Assembly: GCF_003173715.1 (NCBI RefSeq)
Contig: NZ_CP029550.1
Location: forward strand, 2,666,001 to 2,730,000
Source: Methylobacterium durans
GTDB lineage: Bacteria; Pseudomonadota; Alphaproteobacteria; Rhizobiales; Beijerinckiaceae
Length of the DNA stretch: 64,000 nucleotides
Direction: 5' to 3'
In this document: positions 16,461 to 25,088 of the stretch, in pieces
Layout: the number at the start of each line of letters is the position of its first letter
Numbering within the stretch: position 1 is the first letter of the stretch
Position numbers and translations under genes: made by a program
Notes under the pieces: model-generated
Seen by the model: only the letters and a program-made list of their open reading frames with translations
The model's database searches: none
What the model was told of the DNA's origin: nothing

Positions 16461-17440
16461 TCGTGGGCGGTCGCTTGGTGCTCAGGCTGGTCGCTTACCC
16501 TGAATGCCTTCCTTGCCATTCTCGGCGCTGCCCTGGTGAAGGAAAGGGGTACCGGCACGCTATGCGGTTATCTCAGAACAGATTCAGCGTTAGTCGCAGT
16601 GTTCCTGTTTGGCCAGTAAGCGTCGGTGTCGCTGCCATAGACCTCACGCAGCAGCTTGGATACGTCGAACTTCCACTCGTTTTCGCAGCACTCTTTGTAC
16701 AAGCACTCTATCGCAACTCGGCCGTCGTTCTTTTCAACGGCTCTGAGGAAGTCCTCTACGTCATACACAATGTCAGACGCACGCATATCTTCGGCGAATT
16801 CGCGACGATGATCCTCATAGTACTCAAGCGAGGCGTTCACCACTCTCTCGCTGATCTGGGTTGCAGAGAGGTGTGACAGCTCGCTCTCGTAAGATGCCAC
16901 CACTGTGAACGGCCACATCATCTGATCCCCCTCACTGCTGACCTCCGCTGGGCATAGTATCCGAAGGCCATGGATCCGCATCGTACCGCCGCCACGCCGT
17001 AAAGAGAAGGAGCTTGAGGGAGTATGTCGAGTATCTAATCACCCGGGGTACTCAGGGAGAGCTATTTTCTGAGGGCAGTATCTCGGTAGGACCTCTCCGA
17101 AACCATTGTCGCTCACCCCGGCTGTCCGGCCTAACACGGGGCTACTGGCTGATCAGGGCCTCACAGGCGGTCGTTTGACTGCTCAGGCTCCCTGCCCCCG
17201 GACCGCACCCTTGCCGTTCTGAGTGCTGCCCTGGTGAAGAAAATGGGTGCCTGAGGGTTGTGGCTGCTGATAGCAGACAGAGGCTGAGCCGCGGAGACGC
17301 ACTCTGGCGGCTTTGCTCATGCGGCCTCCCAGGACGGTCGATAGCTGCCTGAGGTAGTTCACCTGCCCGGGTGATGCCTTGGCCGTTTTTGACCGCAGGG
17401 CTAGCGACGGAAACCGGTGTCTGGGGTTGTGGGACACATA
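16461..17440 (+). repeat. Three degenerate copies of a 100- to 125-bp repeat
   Basis: Segments near 16461-16562, 17154-17256 and 17318-17440 share a common order of words: GGCGGTCG, GCTCAGG, CTTGCC, GCTGCCCTGGTGAAG, GGGTGCC. The exact string CTGCCCTGGTGAAG occurs at 16528 and 17226. The last two copies each run into a GGTTGTG word and lie 169 bp apart. A protein gene (16568-16921, minus strand) lies between the first and second copies. Confidence 0.6.
16568..16921 (-). CDS. Hypothetical protein (117 aa)
   Basis: An acidic protein beginning MMWPFTVVASYESELSHLS, followed by helical segments (ISERVVNASLEYYEDHRREF, then DVEDFLRAVEKNDGRVAIEC). GGGGGA six to ten bases before the ATG at 16921 fixes the start; a longer frame to 16981 lacks such a site. 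Base composition is lower in GC than the host. It is the only gene between the serine recombinase and the repeat array, on the opposite strand. No family is recognised. Confidence 0.65.
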   Translation of the reverse strand: MMWPFTVVASYESELSHLSATQISERVVNASLEYYEDHRREFAEDMRASDIVYDVEDFLRAVEKNDGRVAIECLYKECCENEWKFDVSKLLREVYGSDTDAYWPNRNTATNAESVLR

Positions 17441-17990
17441 TATCCAGACAGACGCTGAAAACCTTGGCGCGTAACCGGCAGCTTGTCCCTCCCCTTTAGC
17501 AGAAGAACGCCGCAAACCTGGCTCTGACGAACCTGCAGCGCAAAGGCGTTGTCCCCTCCATTATGGAAATGAACCTGAGGAGAAGGGTGCTGCCCCTGCC
17601 TGAAGAGGGTTGTTGCCTACCTTTAGGGAACAGGCTGCACCTCACTTGCCGCCGCTGGCCCGGGTTGTCGCCTACTCTAGAAGCCGGCCGGCATAAGTTC
17701 ATAGGCTCTGCTCCGGGGTTGTCCCTCCACTATCAGAAGAGGGCGGCTGCTCCCTGGTCTGCGGTTGTCCCTTCACTATAAGTAGGAGGCGGCCACAGCG
17801 AGCATCACCCCATGCTCACCTCCAGGGCCAATCTGCAAGCCCGCTCAGCCACTTAGAGGTTGTCACCACTAATAGAAGCCAAGCGGCCCCACTGCTGCTT
17901 ATCCCAATCATCCCGCGCCCGACAAAAGCCAAGCACGGTCAGTCACTTAGGGTTGTCCCTTACTATCTGAAGAAAAGCGCCCGTGGCCCA
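17252..17990 (+). repeat. GTTGTC-box repeat array (9 dispersed copies)
   Basis: A short word GG(T/C)GTTGT or GGGTTGTC recurs at 17257, 17426, 17548, 17609, 17664, 17718, 17764, 17859 and 17952. It is usually followed by CCCT-CACTAT-like sequence and an AGAAG or AGTAGG word, often with a small stem (for example CTGCT-GAT-AGCAG, or CCCTC...GAGGG at 17724). Spacing of the last seven is 46-95 bp and irregular. The array ends about 140 bp before the original start of the polymerase-palm-like gene. Iterons or a family of structured regulatory elements are possible. There is no protein gene here. Confidence 0.7.
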
Positions 17991-18160
17991 ACCGGTGCCC
18001 GCCCGTCTTCACCCCCCTTCATCACACCAACAAGACCAAAGGAGTTTCTTTGCGCCTGCTTGCCTGTGCTGCGGGGGTAAAACGCCTGTCTTCAACTCTG
18101 TTCAACCCGATAACACCAGAGAGTACCTACACTATGAACCACAAAGCTAACCCTGATGAT

Positions 18161-19407
18161 TGACCTGACCGGCATTTTGGACCGAGCCAGTTGCGAGGCT
18201 ACTGCATGGTAGCGGCCATGGGTAGGCGGAAGGCCAGATCCGGGAAGCTGACGGGCGCGGGCGGTCGATACCCCAAGGACGAGTGCGGCCGGACGCGGTT
18301 GTAAGTGGCTTGCCAAAGCCCGATCACAGCTTGTGCCTCTTTGAGCGAGTAGAAGATCTCCTGGCGCAGGCACTCGTCGCGCAGCTTGCCGTTGAAGCTC
18401 TCACAATAGCCGTTCTCCCACGGTGAGCCCGGCGCGATGTACTGGATCTGTGATCCAGCTTGGGCGACCCACTTGCGCAGCGCCTTCGCAACCATCTCAG
18501 GGCCATTGTCGCAGCGGACGTTCTCCGGGATGCCGTGCAGGCACATCGCCTCCGCCAGCGCCTCGATCACGCCCAGGCTGTTGATGCGCCGCGCCACCTT
18601 CAGCGCCAAGCAGGCTCGGCTGTGCTCGTCGATCAGCGTCAGGATGCGCAAGCTGCGGCCATCGTGGGTCTGCGCCTGCACGAAGTCGAAGCTCCAGACG
18701 TGGTTGCGATGCTGCGGCCGCAGCCGCACGCAGGAGCCGTCGTTCAGCCACAGCCGGCTGCGTGGCCGGTGCTTGTGCGGGACCTTCAGCCCCTCACGAC
18801 GCCAGATGCGCTGAACCCGATCCTTGCCCACCTGCCAACCACCTGCCTGCAGCAGAGCCGTGACACGGCGGTAGCCGTAGCGCCCGTACTCGGACGCCAG
18901 GCTGATGATGGCGCGGGTCAGCGCATCCTCGTCGGCTAGCACGGTGGGCACGTAGCGCTGCGTGCCGCGGTGCTGGCCGACGATCCGGCAGGCGTGACGT
19001 TCCGAGAGGCCGTACTTCTCCCGGATGCCAGAGACCGCCTGCCGGCGTCGCTCGGGGGCTACAAGTTTCCCGCCGCGACGTCCTTGAGCACCTGCTTCTC
19101 CAGGGACAGGTCCGCCACAAGGCGCCGCAGGCGGGCGTTCTCACGCTCCAGATCCTTCATCCGACGCGCCTGATCGACCTGCAGGCCGCCGTACTCCTTG
19201 CGCCAGCGATAGTAGCTCTGCTCGCAGATGCCCGCCTCTTTGCAGGCAATGGCGATGCTCTTGCCCCTGGGCTGTCTGCACCTCGATCTGGCGCAGCGTC
19301 AGCACCACCTGCTCGGCACTCGGCCTCTGTCCTCGCCTCATTTCCAGCTCCTCCGATCCTGGCTGATCCTCGCAATCAGCCCGGTCCAAAGCCAGCCGGT
19401 CAGGTCA
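18161..19407 (-). mobile_element. IS3-family element (IS407-like)
   Basis: A 1247-bp element with inverted ends starting TGACCTGACCGGC and a 4-bp direct repeat TGAT at 18157-18160 and 19408-19411. Four-base duplication is usual for the IS407 subgroup. It is inserted nine codons after the start of the polymerase-palm-like gene. Confidence 0.92.
18199..19341 (-). CDS. IS3-family transposase, orfA and orfB
   Basis: orfA starts at 19341 (MRRGQRPSAEQVVLTLRQIE) and stops at 19059. orfB continues in the -1 frame to 18199 and holds the integrase core: VWSFDFVQAQTHDGRS (Asp), CDNGPEMVAKAL (Asp) and YCESFNGKLRDECL (Glu). The LWLNDGSCVRLRP segment is typical of IS407 relatives. orfA has an internal frame break: four C at 19264-19267 where three would continue the expected KSIAIACKEAGICEQSYYRW reading. 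So orfA is either inactivated or miscalled. The orfA-orfB joint itself is normal programmed frameshifting. Confidence 0.85.
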
Positions 19408-20138
19408 TGATGACAACCTTGATGACAACCTGTTGACCTCACCTGACGACCGAGAATGGCAACGGAAACACAAAGACCGCTTCTTTGAACCCTGGAGAGT
19501 CCCTGTCAGCCCGAAGATGAAGAAACTTCTAAACAAGATCGATTACGTCCTCCGCTCCCACGAGGTTCTGGCCAGGCCCAGAAAGCGTACTCGCAAGGGA
19601 GACGCACAGGCTAACTTCAACGAAGCCGTGTCTGCTCTTGTGTGCGACCTGACTCACTGCGTTCTCATCGGACACACTGAAGGCATCGTCTTAACCCGCT
19701 CTATCGCGCTGCTGTCGGTAAAGTCCCGGTACAAGCCATCCTTCATCGGTAAGACCCTGCCTGACATCCTTGATCTGATGGCTGACCCGAAGCTGAGCCT
19801 CATCAGACAGGAGATCGGCACCAGGGAACCCGGAGCTAAGAAGGGGAACCTCACCAAGATCTGGCCTGGGATTACTTTGGAACGGCTGGTTACCGAGCAT
19901 GACATCCAACTGGAGGACATCCGCTACAGACCACCAACAGAGTGCATCATCCTGAAGTCAACCAAGGAAGGCTACTGGGATCAGACACAAGCTATCAACT
20001 ACGATGATACACCAGAGACTCACTCGATGAGAACAGAGATGCAGCTCATCAATGATTGGCTAGGCAGGGCCAACATCGGGTTCAACCAAAGCCTCGCCCA
20101 GGTAGACAGCCCGGTAGACATCCATAACCGATGCCTGA

Positions 20139-21298
20139 TACCAATCGGTGGTGATCATAACTGATAGGCCCAGTCACGCAGGCCGATGGACATGATCTTC
20201 CAAGGCTGGTCGATGAACCGGTTCCAGACCTGACAGCACTGCTCGACAATGTCCTCGTAGGACGAGAAGACGCGGTCGCCGAGCCAGTTGTCGCGCAGGA
20301 ACTGCCAGACATTCTCGACCGGGTTGAGTTCCGGGGCGCAGGCTGGCAGCGGCAGCAGGGTGATGTTGGCGGGCACGACGAGGTCGTGGGCGACGTGCCA
20401 GCCCGCCCCATCGAGGATCAGCACGGCGTGGGCGCCTTCCTCGACGCTGCAGCTGATCTCCCTGAGGTGCTCGTTCATCGCCGCGGTATCGCATCTCGGC
20501 ATGATGAGGCCGGCACCCTTGCCCTTCTCGGGACAGATCGCTCCGAAGATGTAGGCGTGGGCCGTACGTTGGTCCTTGGGCGCCGAGGGCCGGCTGCCGC
20601 GGCGCGCCCAGCGGCGGGGCAGCGTGTTCTTCTGGCCGACCCGAGCCTCGTCTGACCACCACACCTCGATGGCCGCGCCAGCCGGCAGCCGGGCTCGGAT
20701 CGCCCTCACCTCGGCTGGCAAGTTTTTTTGAAGGCTGCCAGTGCGGCCGGGTCCTGCTCATGATGGCGCGGGCGTGCCGACAGCTTGCGGAAGCCGAGTT
20801 GTTTCACCGTGCGGCCCACCGTGCTCTCGTCCAGGCTCACGCCGAAGCTGGCGTAGATCCAGGCGGCGAGATCCTTCAGCCGCCAGCGCACCACGCCGTG
20901 TCGATCCGGGTCCGGCCCGCTCTCGACGATCTGCGCCAGCGCTTGACGCTGCGCATCGCTCAACTTGGCTGGGTTGCCCGGGGCCTTGCGGTTGATCAGC
21001 CCGGCCGGGCCGGCTGCGTTGAAGGCGAGCACCCAATCGCGCACCGTCTGCAACCCTACCACCCCGATCCGAGCCGCATCCGTGCGGCTGCCGCCCTCGT
21101 AGATCTCGGCCAGCGCCAGCAGCCGGCGGCTCTGGCCCGCGTCTCGGCTGGCCTTGGCCAGACGTCGAAGATCGTCGGCGTTGAAATCCTCACGCAGAGC
21201 AACCGCAGCGGACATGGCAAACCCTCCCGGTTCGCCTCATCGAACCAGATCCGCCGCCGATACGAAACCTCGTGAGTCGCTATCACCGTCGACCGGTA
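20139..21298 (-). mobile_element. IS630-like element, copy 2 (inside the polymerase-like gene)
   Basis: The 1160-bp element has ends TACC...GGTA, with 13 of 17 terminal bases matching between ends. The flanking repeat is TGA (20136-20138 and 21299-21301). As with copy 1, a 3-bp T-N-A duplication restores the host gene frame and a TA duplication does not. Its transposase is clearly related to but diverged from copy 1, so these are two different elements, not a recent duplication. Confidence 0.88.
20155..21215 (-). CDS. IS630-family transposase, two frames joined by -1 frameshifting
   Basis: The first frame starts at 21215 (MSAAVALREDFNADDL), carries the helix-turn-helix part and ends at AAFKKTCQPR. 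The second frame carries the DDE_3 domain: VWWSDEARVGQKNTLP, LILDGAGWHV and APELNPVENVWQF, ending at 20155. The switch is a -1 shift on an A7 run (T7 at 20723-20729 on the plus strand), giving FKK-NLPAEV. The catalytic Asp, Asp and Glu are all present, so the element may still be active. Confidence 0.87.
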
Positions 21299-22113
21299 TG
21301 AGACGGATCTTCACGAGACAGAGGTTCACCTCAGGTGGACGGCTCTTCGGAGGGTTCTGGCAGAGTCTCAAGAAGGAGCATCGATATGGACTCATCATCG
21401 AAGGAGAACCAGCAAGTGAGCTTGATTACGGTCAGATAGCTCCACGGTTACTCTATGGGTTAGTCGGAAAGACACCTCCAGATGGAGATCTTTACGCAAT
21501 ACCGGAGTTAGCCAATGAGCCAGACCGGAAGGAGTGCAGGAAGGGACTCAAGAAGCTCCTGAACGCGATCTTGTTCATGGAAAAGACCATCGAGAGTAAG
21601 CCCAAGGGTACAGCCAGACAGCTCCCTAGGCGGTACTCAGCACCCGAGCTGGTGCAGATGTTGAGAGACAAACACCCTGAGATATCTACATACTTCGAAA
21701 CAGGGATCGGCCATCACCTCCAGTATCTTGAGAGTCAGGTTCTGGTGGAGGTTCTGATCAAACTCAGGAGGAAGGGTGTCATAGCTCTACCTCTCCATGA
21801 TGCCATCCTTGTTCCTAGATCCAGAAGGCATGAAGCAGAGGAGGTTATGGCCAATGTGTTCAGGAGGCAGTCAGGTCTAAAATCAATCGTAGAGCATAAG
21901 CCTTGGTACATAGAGAATGAGACAGAGAGCAAGAAACCATATGGGATCATAGATACCTATACCAAGATAACACAACCAAGCTAACCATCCCTTATAAGAG
22001 CCCGTAAGGATCTCTCCGGTCCTTCTCTTGGGCACCTAACTATCTCCCACAACAAATAAATCCCGATCCTTCAACACAGGCGGCTTCACCCCCGCTTCCG
22101 TGAACGAACCCTC

Positions 22114-22491
22114 ATGTCTATCGAAATCACTATCATCCCATCCAGCCGACACCGGCATCGCTATGACGCCTACCTCGGTGAAACCCTCCTGACCACCTCT
22201 CGCATCCCGTTCTTCGACGGAGCCCGAGAACTGCTCTCAAGGGGCTACGATCCAAACACCAGCCTGACCATGAGGCACCAAGGGTCAGCCCATGACTCAC
22301 TCCGGTCCACCCTCGGCTCAGCGGCAAAACTGACTGTGGTCGAGAATGGCCGAGATGGGCCGACCCTGGGAAGCTACGAGCCTTACCCGTTGAAGGAGAG
22401 ACGCAGGGCCGAGAAGCTATCCAGCCGTAGGATCGAACCTGAGCACCAGGGCAGCCTCAGCAGCGGCGACGGAGCCGTCATTAGTGCCTGA
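22114..22491 (+). CDS. Hypothetical protein of mobile elements (125 aa)
   Basis: A small basic protein beginning MSIEITIIPSSRHRHRYDAY, with a middle segment TMRHQGSAHDSLRSTLGSAA like that in uncharacterised proteins from alphaproteobacterial islands. It follows the polymerase-like gene by 129 bp on the same strand. Its last codons overlap the first copy of the 85-bp repeat that flanks the HNH-HIT gene. The function is unknown. Confidence 0.65.
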   Translation: MSIEITIIPSSRHRHRYDAYLGETLLTTSRIPFFDGARELLSRGYDPNTSLTMRHQGSAHDSLRSTLGSAAKLTVVENGRDGPTLGSYEPYPLKERRRAEKLSSRRIEPEHQGSLSSGDGAVISA

Positions 22492-22525
22492 GTAGCCCTA
22501 AGGCAGAACCCCGGCTGTACGAGCG
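22441..22525 (+). repeat. Imperfect 85-bp direct repeat, left copy
   Basis: About three quarters of these 85 bases match 23654-23738 without gaps, including GCCTGAGTAGCCC and ACGAGCG. The two copies flank the HNH-HIT gene. The left copy includes the stop region of the preceding gene. Confidence 0.7.
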
Positions 22526-22626
22526 CACTTCCCGGGGGTGCCGCTCAGGCCAAACATGGGGAGAGTACCGGCACACCTTCGCTTGCGCTCTTCCCCTTTT
22601 CTCCGGGGTCAGGCTGTAAGGCTTGT

Positions 22627-23616
22627 ATGACCTCGCCCTTCCACGAGCTGCGCCGCTTCATCACCGAGCAGATGAGGATGTCGCACATCTACCAACCCCT
22701 GATGCTGAAGGCGCTTCTTGAGGGAGGTGGTTGGGCATCAACACGGACGGTCGCCTCGGCCTTCCTTGAGCGAGACGAGAGCCAGATCGACTACTACTCC
22801 GAGATCGTGAAGCGGATGCCCGGACGGGTGCTGGCTGCCCACGGGCTGGTGGAGCGGGAGGGTAGTGGCTTTCGGCTGATCCCGGATGCTCTCGCGCTAT
22901 CCGAGGAGGAAAAGGCGCAACTCCTACGGCTCTGTGATGATGCAGTAGCAGCTTACGTCGAGAAGCGCGGCAAACGGCTCTACGCTCACCGGCAAGCCGC
23001 TCTCGGCTTCATCTCAGGCAATGACCGCTACGAGGTGCTGAAGGGGGCTGGGTACCGCTGTGAGCTTTGTGGCGTCCCCGCCGACGAACGCTTCTTGCAC
23101 GTCGATCACATCATTCCGAGGCGACATGGTGGGAGCGATGACCGAGCCAACCTCCAAGCCCTCTGCTACCAGTGCAACGGGAACAAGGGAGCCAAAGACG
23201 CAACCGACTTCAGGGCTGTCCGAGCCGAGAGTGACGCCCGAGAGGCCAGCTGCCCTTTCTGTGACACCACGGGACGAGAACTCGTAGCTGAGAACAGCCT
23301 CGCCGTTGCTTTCCGCGACCTCTACCCTGTCACTCCACTGCACACCTTGGTCATCCCGCGTCGGCATGCGGCGACCTTCTTCGATCTTTATGAGCCTGAG
23401 CGGCGAGCGATGAACCTGCTGCTGGATGAGGCGAGGTCACAAATACGAAGCGCAGATCCAGCCGTAACCGGGTTCAACATCGGCATGAACTGCGGCGACG
23501 ATGCCGGGCAGACGGTGCCTCACGCGCACATTCACTTGATCCCGAGGCGCCGTGGTGACGTTGAGCAGCCCAGAGGTGGCGTCCGCGGGGTCATACCCGG
23601 GAAAGCTAACTACTGA
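22627..23616 (+). CDS. Winged-helix / HNH nuclease / HIT-domain fusion
   Basis: A 329-residue protein with three parts. Residues 1-115 look like a winged helix of restriction-type proteins (YQPLMLKALLEGGGWAS, then KRMPGRVLAAHGLVEREG). Residues about 135-200 form an HNH nuclease: YRCELCGVPADERFLHVDHI, IPRRHGGSDDRANLQALCYQ, CNGNKG. Residues about 210-325 form a HIT domain: CPFCDTTGRELVAENSLAVA, PLHTLVIPRRH, and the triad HAHIHLIPR, with all catalytic His present. HIT enzymes cleave nucleotide phosphates or adenylylated ends. Joining one to a nuclease suggests a DNA end-processing or nucleotide-signal-linked defence role, which is an inference. Imperfect direct repeats flank the gene. Confidence 0.9.
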   Translation: MTSPFHELRRFITEQMRMSHIYQPLMLKALLEGGGWASTRTVASAFLERDESQIDYYSEIVKRMPGRVLAAHGLVEREGSGFRLIPDALALSEEEKAQLLRLCDDAVAAYVEKRGKRLYAHRQAALGFISGNDRYEVLKGAGYRCELCGVPADERFLHVDHIIPRRHGGSDDRANLQALCYQCNGNKGAKDATDFRAVRAESDAREASCPFCDTTGRELVAENSLAVAFRDLYPVTPLHTLVIPRRHAATFFDLYEPERRAMNLLLDEARSQIRSADPAVTGFNIGMNCGDDAGQTVPHAHIHLIPRRRGDVEQPRGGVRGVIPGKANY

Positions 23617-23653
23617 CGGCCAAGCACGGAGCAGCGCCAAGGAAGCGCCTGCT

Positions 23654-23738
23654 GATCACCAGGGCGGCGTCACTGGCGGCAACGGAGTGGTTTCGGATGC
23701 CTGAGTAGCCCCGAGGCAGAACTACGGCTGCACGAGCG
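23654..23738 (+). repeat. Imperfect 85-bp direct repeat, right copy
   Basis: Matches 22441-22525 without gaps at about three quarters of positions. The period between copies is 1213 bp and encloses the HNH-HIT gene. Confidence 0.7.
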
Positions 23739-24219
23739 AGGCTGCTGAGGTGAAGCAAGCAGGTCGGCTTGCTGCCCTTTACTCGCTGCTGCTAGTTGGC
23801 AACCCAAGCTAGAAAATACGCGACCGCAAACTGAAAAGGAAGAAGCGCACCCAGGAGGATGATGGGCGAATATGGATAGTACATATGGCTACGCCGCCTC
23901 CAGCAACGATTCTTCTTCTACCTTCAACCAGACTTGTTTCATAGAGCGAGTCCGCTCTCGTACGAGGCACTGACCCGGTACGAACTCTGACAAACCGAGT
24001 CGCTGTCTTAGCCAACACCAGGAGAGCGCTCAGACTCAGCCACTCTCAAGCACAAGTCTCGTTTAGGCTTAGCCATGGGAGCCTTGATGCAGATTAATGG
24101 TAGAATCTTATCTGGATGCCTCAGGAACCCTGCTGCTACACCAGGATTGACCGATACACGAGTGCTAGTGGCATGGTCTCGTGTGGCTCTGATGGATGTT
24201 AACTTCTCGACGTGCGGGG

Positions 24220-24270
24220 ATAGCCTCGCTTCTTCGTCTTAACGGGCGCAGAGGCGGGGCTATTTCTTTG
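24220..24270 (+). terminator. Intrinsic terminator
   Basis: ATAGCCTCGC (24220-24229) pairs over 10 bp, with one T-G pair, with GCGGGGCTAT (24254-24263), followed by TTCTTTG. The loop is long (24 nt). It could end transcription from the HNH-HIT gene. Confidence 0.65.
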
Positions 24271-24519
24271 TGGCATGCCCTTCTGATCGCCAGGAGCAAA
24301 GCCAGGGTCTTCTACCTCCATCTACCGGCGAGGCTTCCAGTAGACCGTCAGCACTCAGGGACTCGCTGGTTCCCACCCCACAGAACCCTAGGTAGTTGCG
24401 ATTGGCATCTGGTGGCACCGATTAACTTGGATTAGTGCACGACATGCCTTGGGATAACCGCGCTGCACCCCTGGCTTAGCCTCTAGAGAAGTGTAAACCC
24501 ATCCTTGATGGGGGCCGTT

Positions 24520-24687
24520 ATGAATTTTGCGCCACTGATCGTCGCTGCGTTGCTTACGCTGTCCGCAAGTGCGGCTTACGCCTCGCTGCGGTGTTCCGCA
24601 CAAGGGTCGCGCCTAGAGAGCATTTCTGGAACTCTTCTCATCGCCGGACTCGCGATGTTGGCTGGAAGCCTGCCGTTGTTTCACTGA
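24520..24687 (+). CDS. Small membrane protein (55 aa), tentative
   Basis: From the ATG at 24520, after a GGGGG run, the peptide reads MNFAPLIVAALLTLSASAAY, a hydrophobic or signal-like segment. A polar loop with RCSAQGSRLESIS follows, then a second hydrophobic segment GTLLIAGLAMLAGSLPLF. Two membrane passes are likely. A TTG at 24505 could extend it by five residues. No family is recognised. Confidence 0.42.
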   Translation: MNFAPLIVAALLTLSASAAYASLRCSAQGSRLESISGTLLIAGLAMLAGSLPLFH

Positions 24688-24747
24688 CACACTGCTTCTG
24701 AGTACCCGCCACATCACTTCGAGCGTCTTCACTGGTGGGTCGCAGGG

Positions 24748-25005
24748 TCAAACTGCGGCTGCGGTGCCAGATTCAGGGCTTACATCGACCGGCTCAATCC
24801 CTTCCGGTGGTTCGGCCAGCGGCATCCAGTGTGTCGGGTTTGGACCATCCCAGGGCACCGTCGTTTCGCCCGTCCATAGCCGCCATTGCCCCTTGCGGCT
24901 GTAATGCGTGAGAACACCCACGAACTGGTCCCGACCGTCGAATAGCAAAGCCTTGGTGCCTTCCTCTGTTGGGGCAGTGTCGATAGATTGCCAAGAACTC
25001 GTCAT
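24748..25005 (-). CDS. DUF551-like protein
   Basis: The protein starts MTSSWQSIDTAPTEEGTKAL and ends with the THWMPLAEPPEG segment. This WQxIDTAP ... HWMPLPEPP frame is the pattern of DUF551 proteins common in phage and island genes. The ATG at 25003-25005 lies inside the 8-bp target duplication of the neighbouring IS66 element. That element has therefore separated the coding region from its native promoter; the original upstream sequence is now at 27781 onward. The longer frame to 25029 is made of IS sequence. Confidence 0.75.
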   Translation of the reverse strand: MTSSWQSIDTAPTEEGTKALLFDGRDQFVGVLTHYSRKGQWRLWTGETTVPWDGPNPTHWMPLAEPPEGIEPVDVSPESGTAAAV

Positions 25006-25088
25006 CGCCGTAAGCGGTGTTCGAAGCACACCTTCCGGCAGCTGCGATGTGGGGCGAGGATGATCTCCGAGGAGATCGTTTTGTGTCT

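Larger units (their letters stand above)
18134..21984 (+). pseudogene. Polymerase-A-palm-like protein, split into three by two insertion sequences
   Basis: Coding segments are 18134-18160, 19412-20138 and 21302-21984. Removing the IS3 element with one TGAT copy and the IS630-like element with one TGA copy gives one open frame of 478 residues from MNHKANPDDD to TKITQPS. The rejoined stretch RCL-RRIFTRQRFTSGGRLFGG reproduces a conserved pattern I recall from uncharacterised phage and plasmid proteins (LRRIFN..F..GGR.YGG.WQ). Family A polymerase-like motifs follow: ELDYGQIAPRLLYG (motif A), RKECRKGLKKLLNAIL (motif B position) and LPLHDAILVP (motif C). There is no exonuclease or full fingers domain. 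A replication role for the island is an inference. The last segment is an intact frame but has lost its start. Confidence 0.82.
23617..24519. other. Gene-poor stretch after the HNH-HIT gene
   Basis: No convincing protein gene is seen. The stretch holds the right copy of the 85-bp repeat and a good intrinsic terminator at 24220-24270. Short frames here lack start sites and motifs. Confidence 0.5.

Noticed and set aside
17252..17990. CRISPR array
   Set aside because: Repeats are short and degenerate, spacing is irregular (46-169 bp), and no cas gene is near.
12217..21298. The two IS630-like elements as a composite transposon
   Set aside because: The two copies differ clearly in sequence and end repeats, each has its own flanking duplication, and each insertion alone explains the gene it interrupts.
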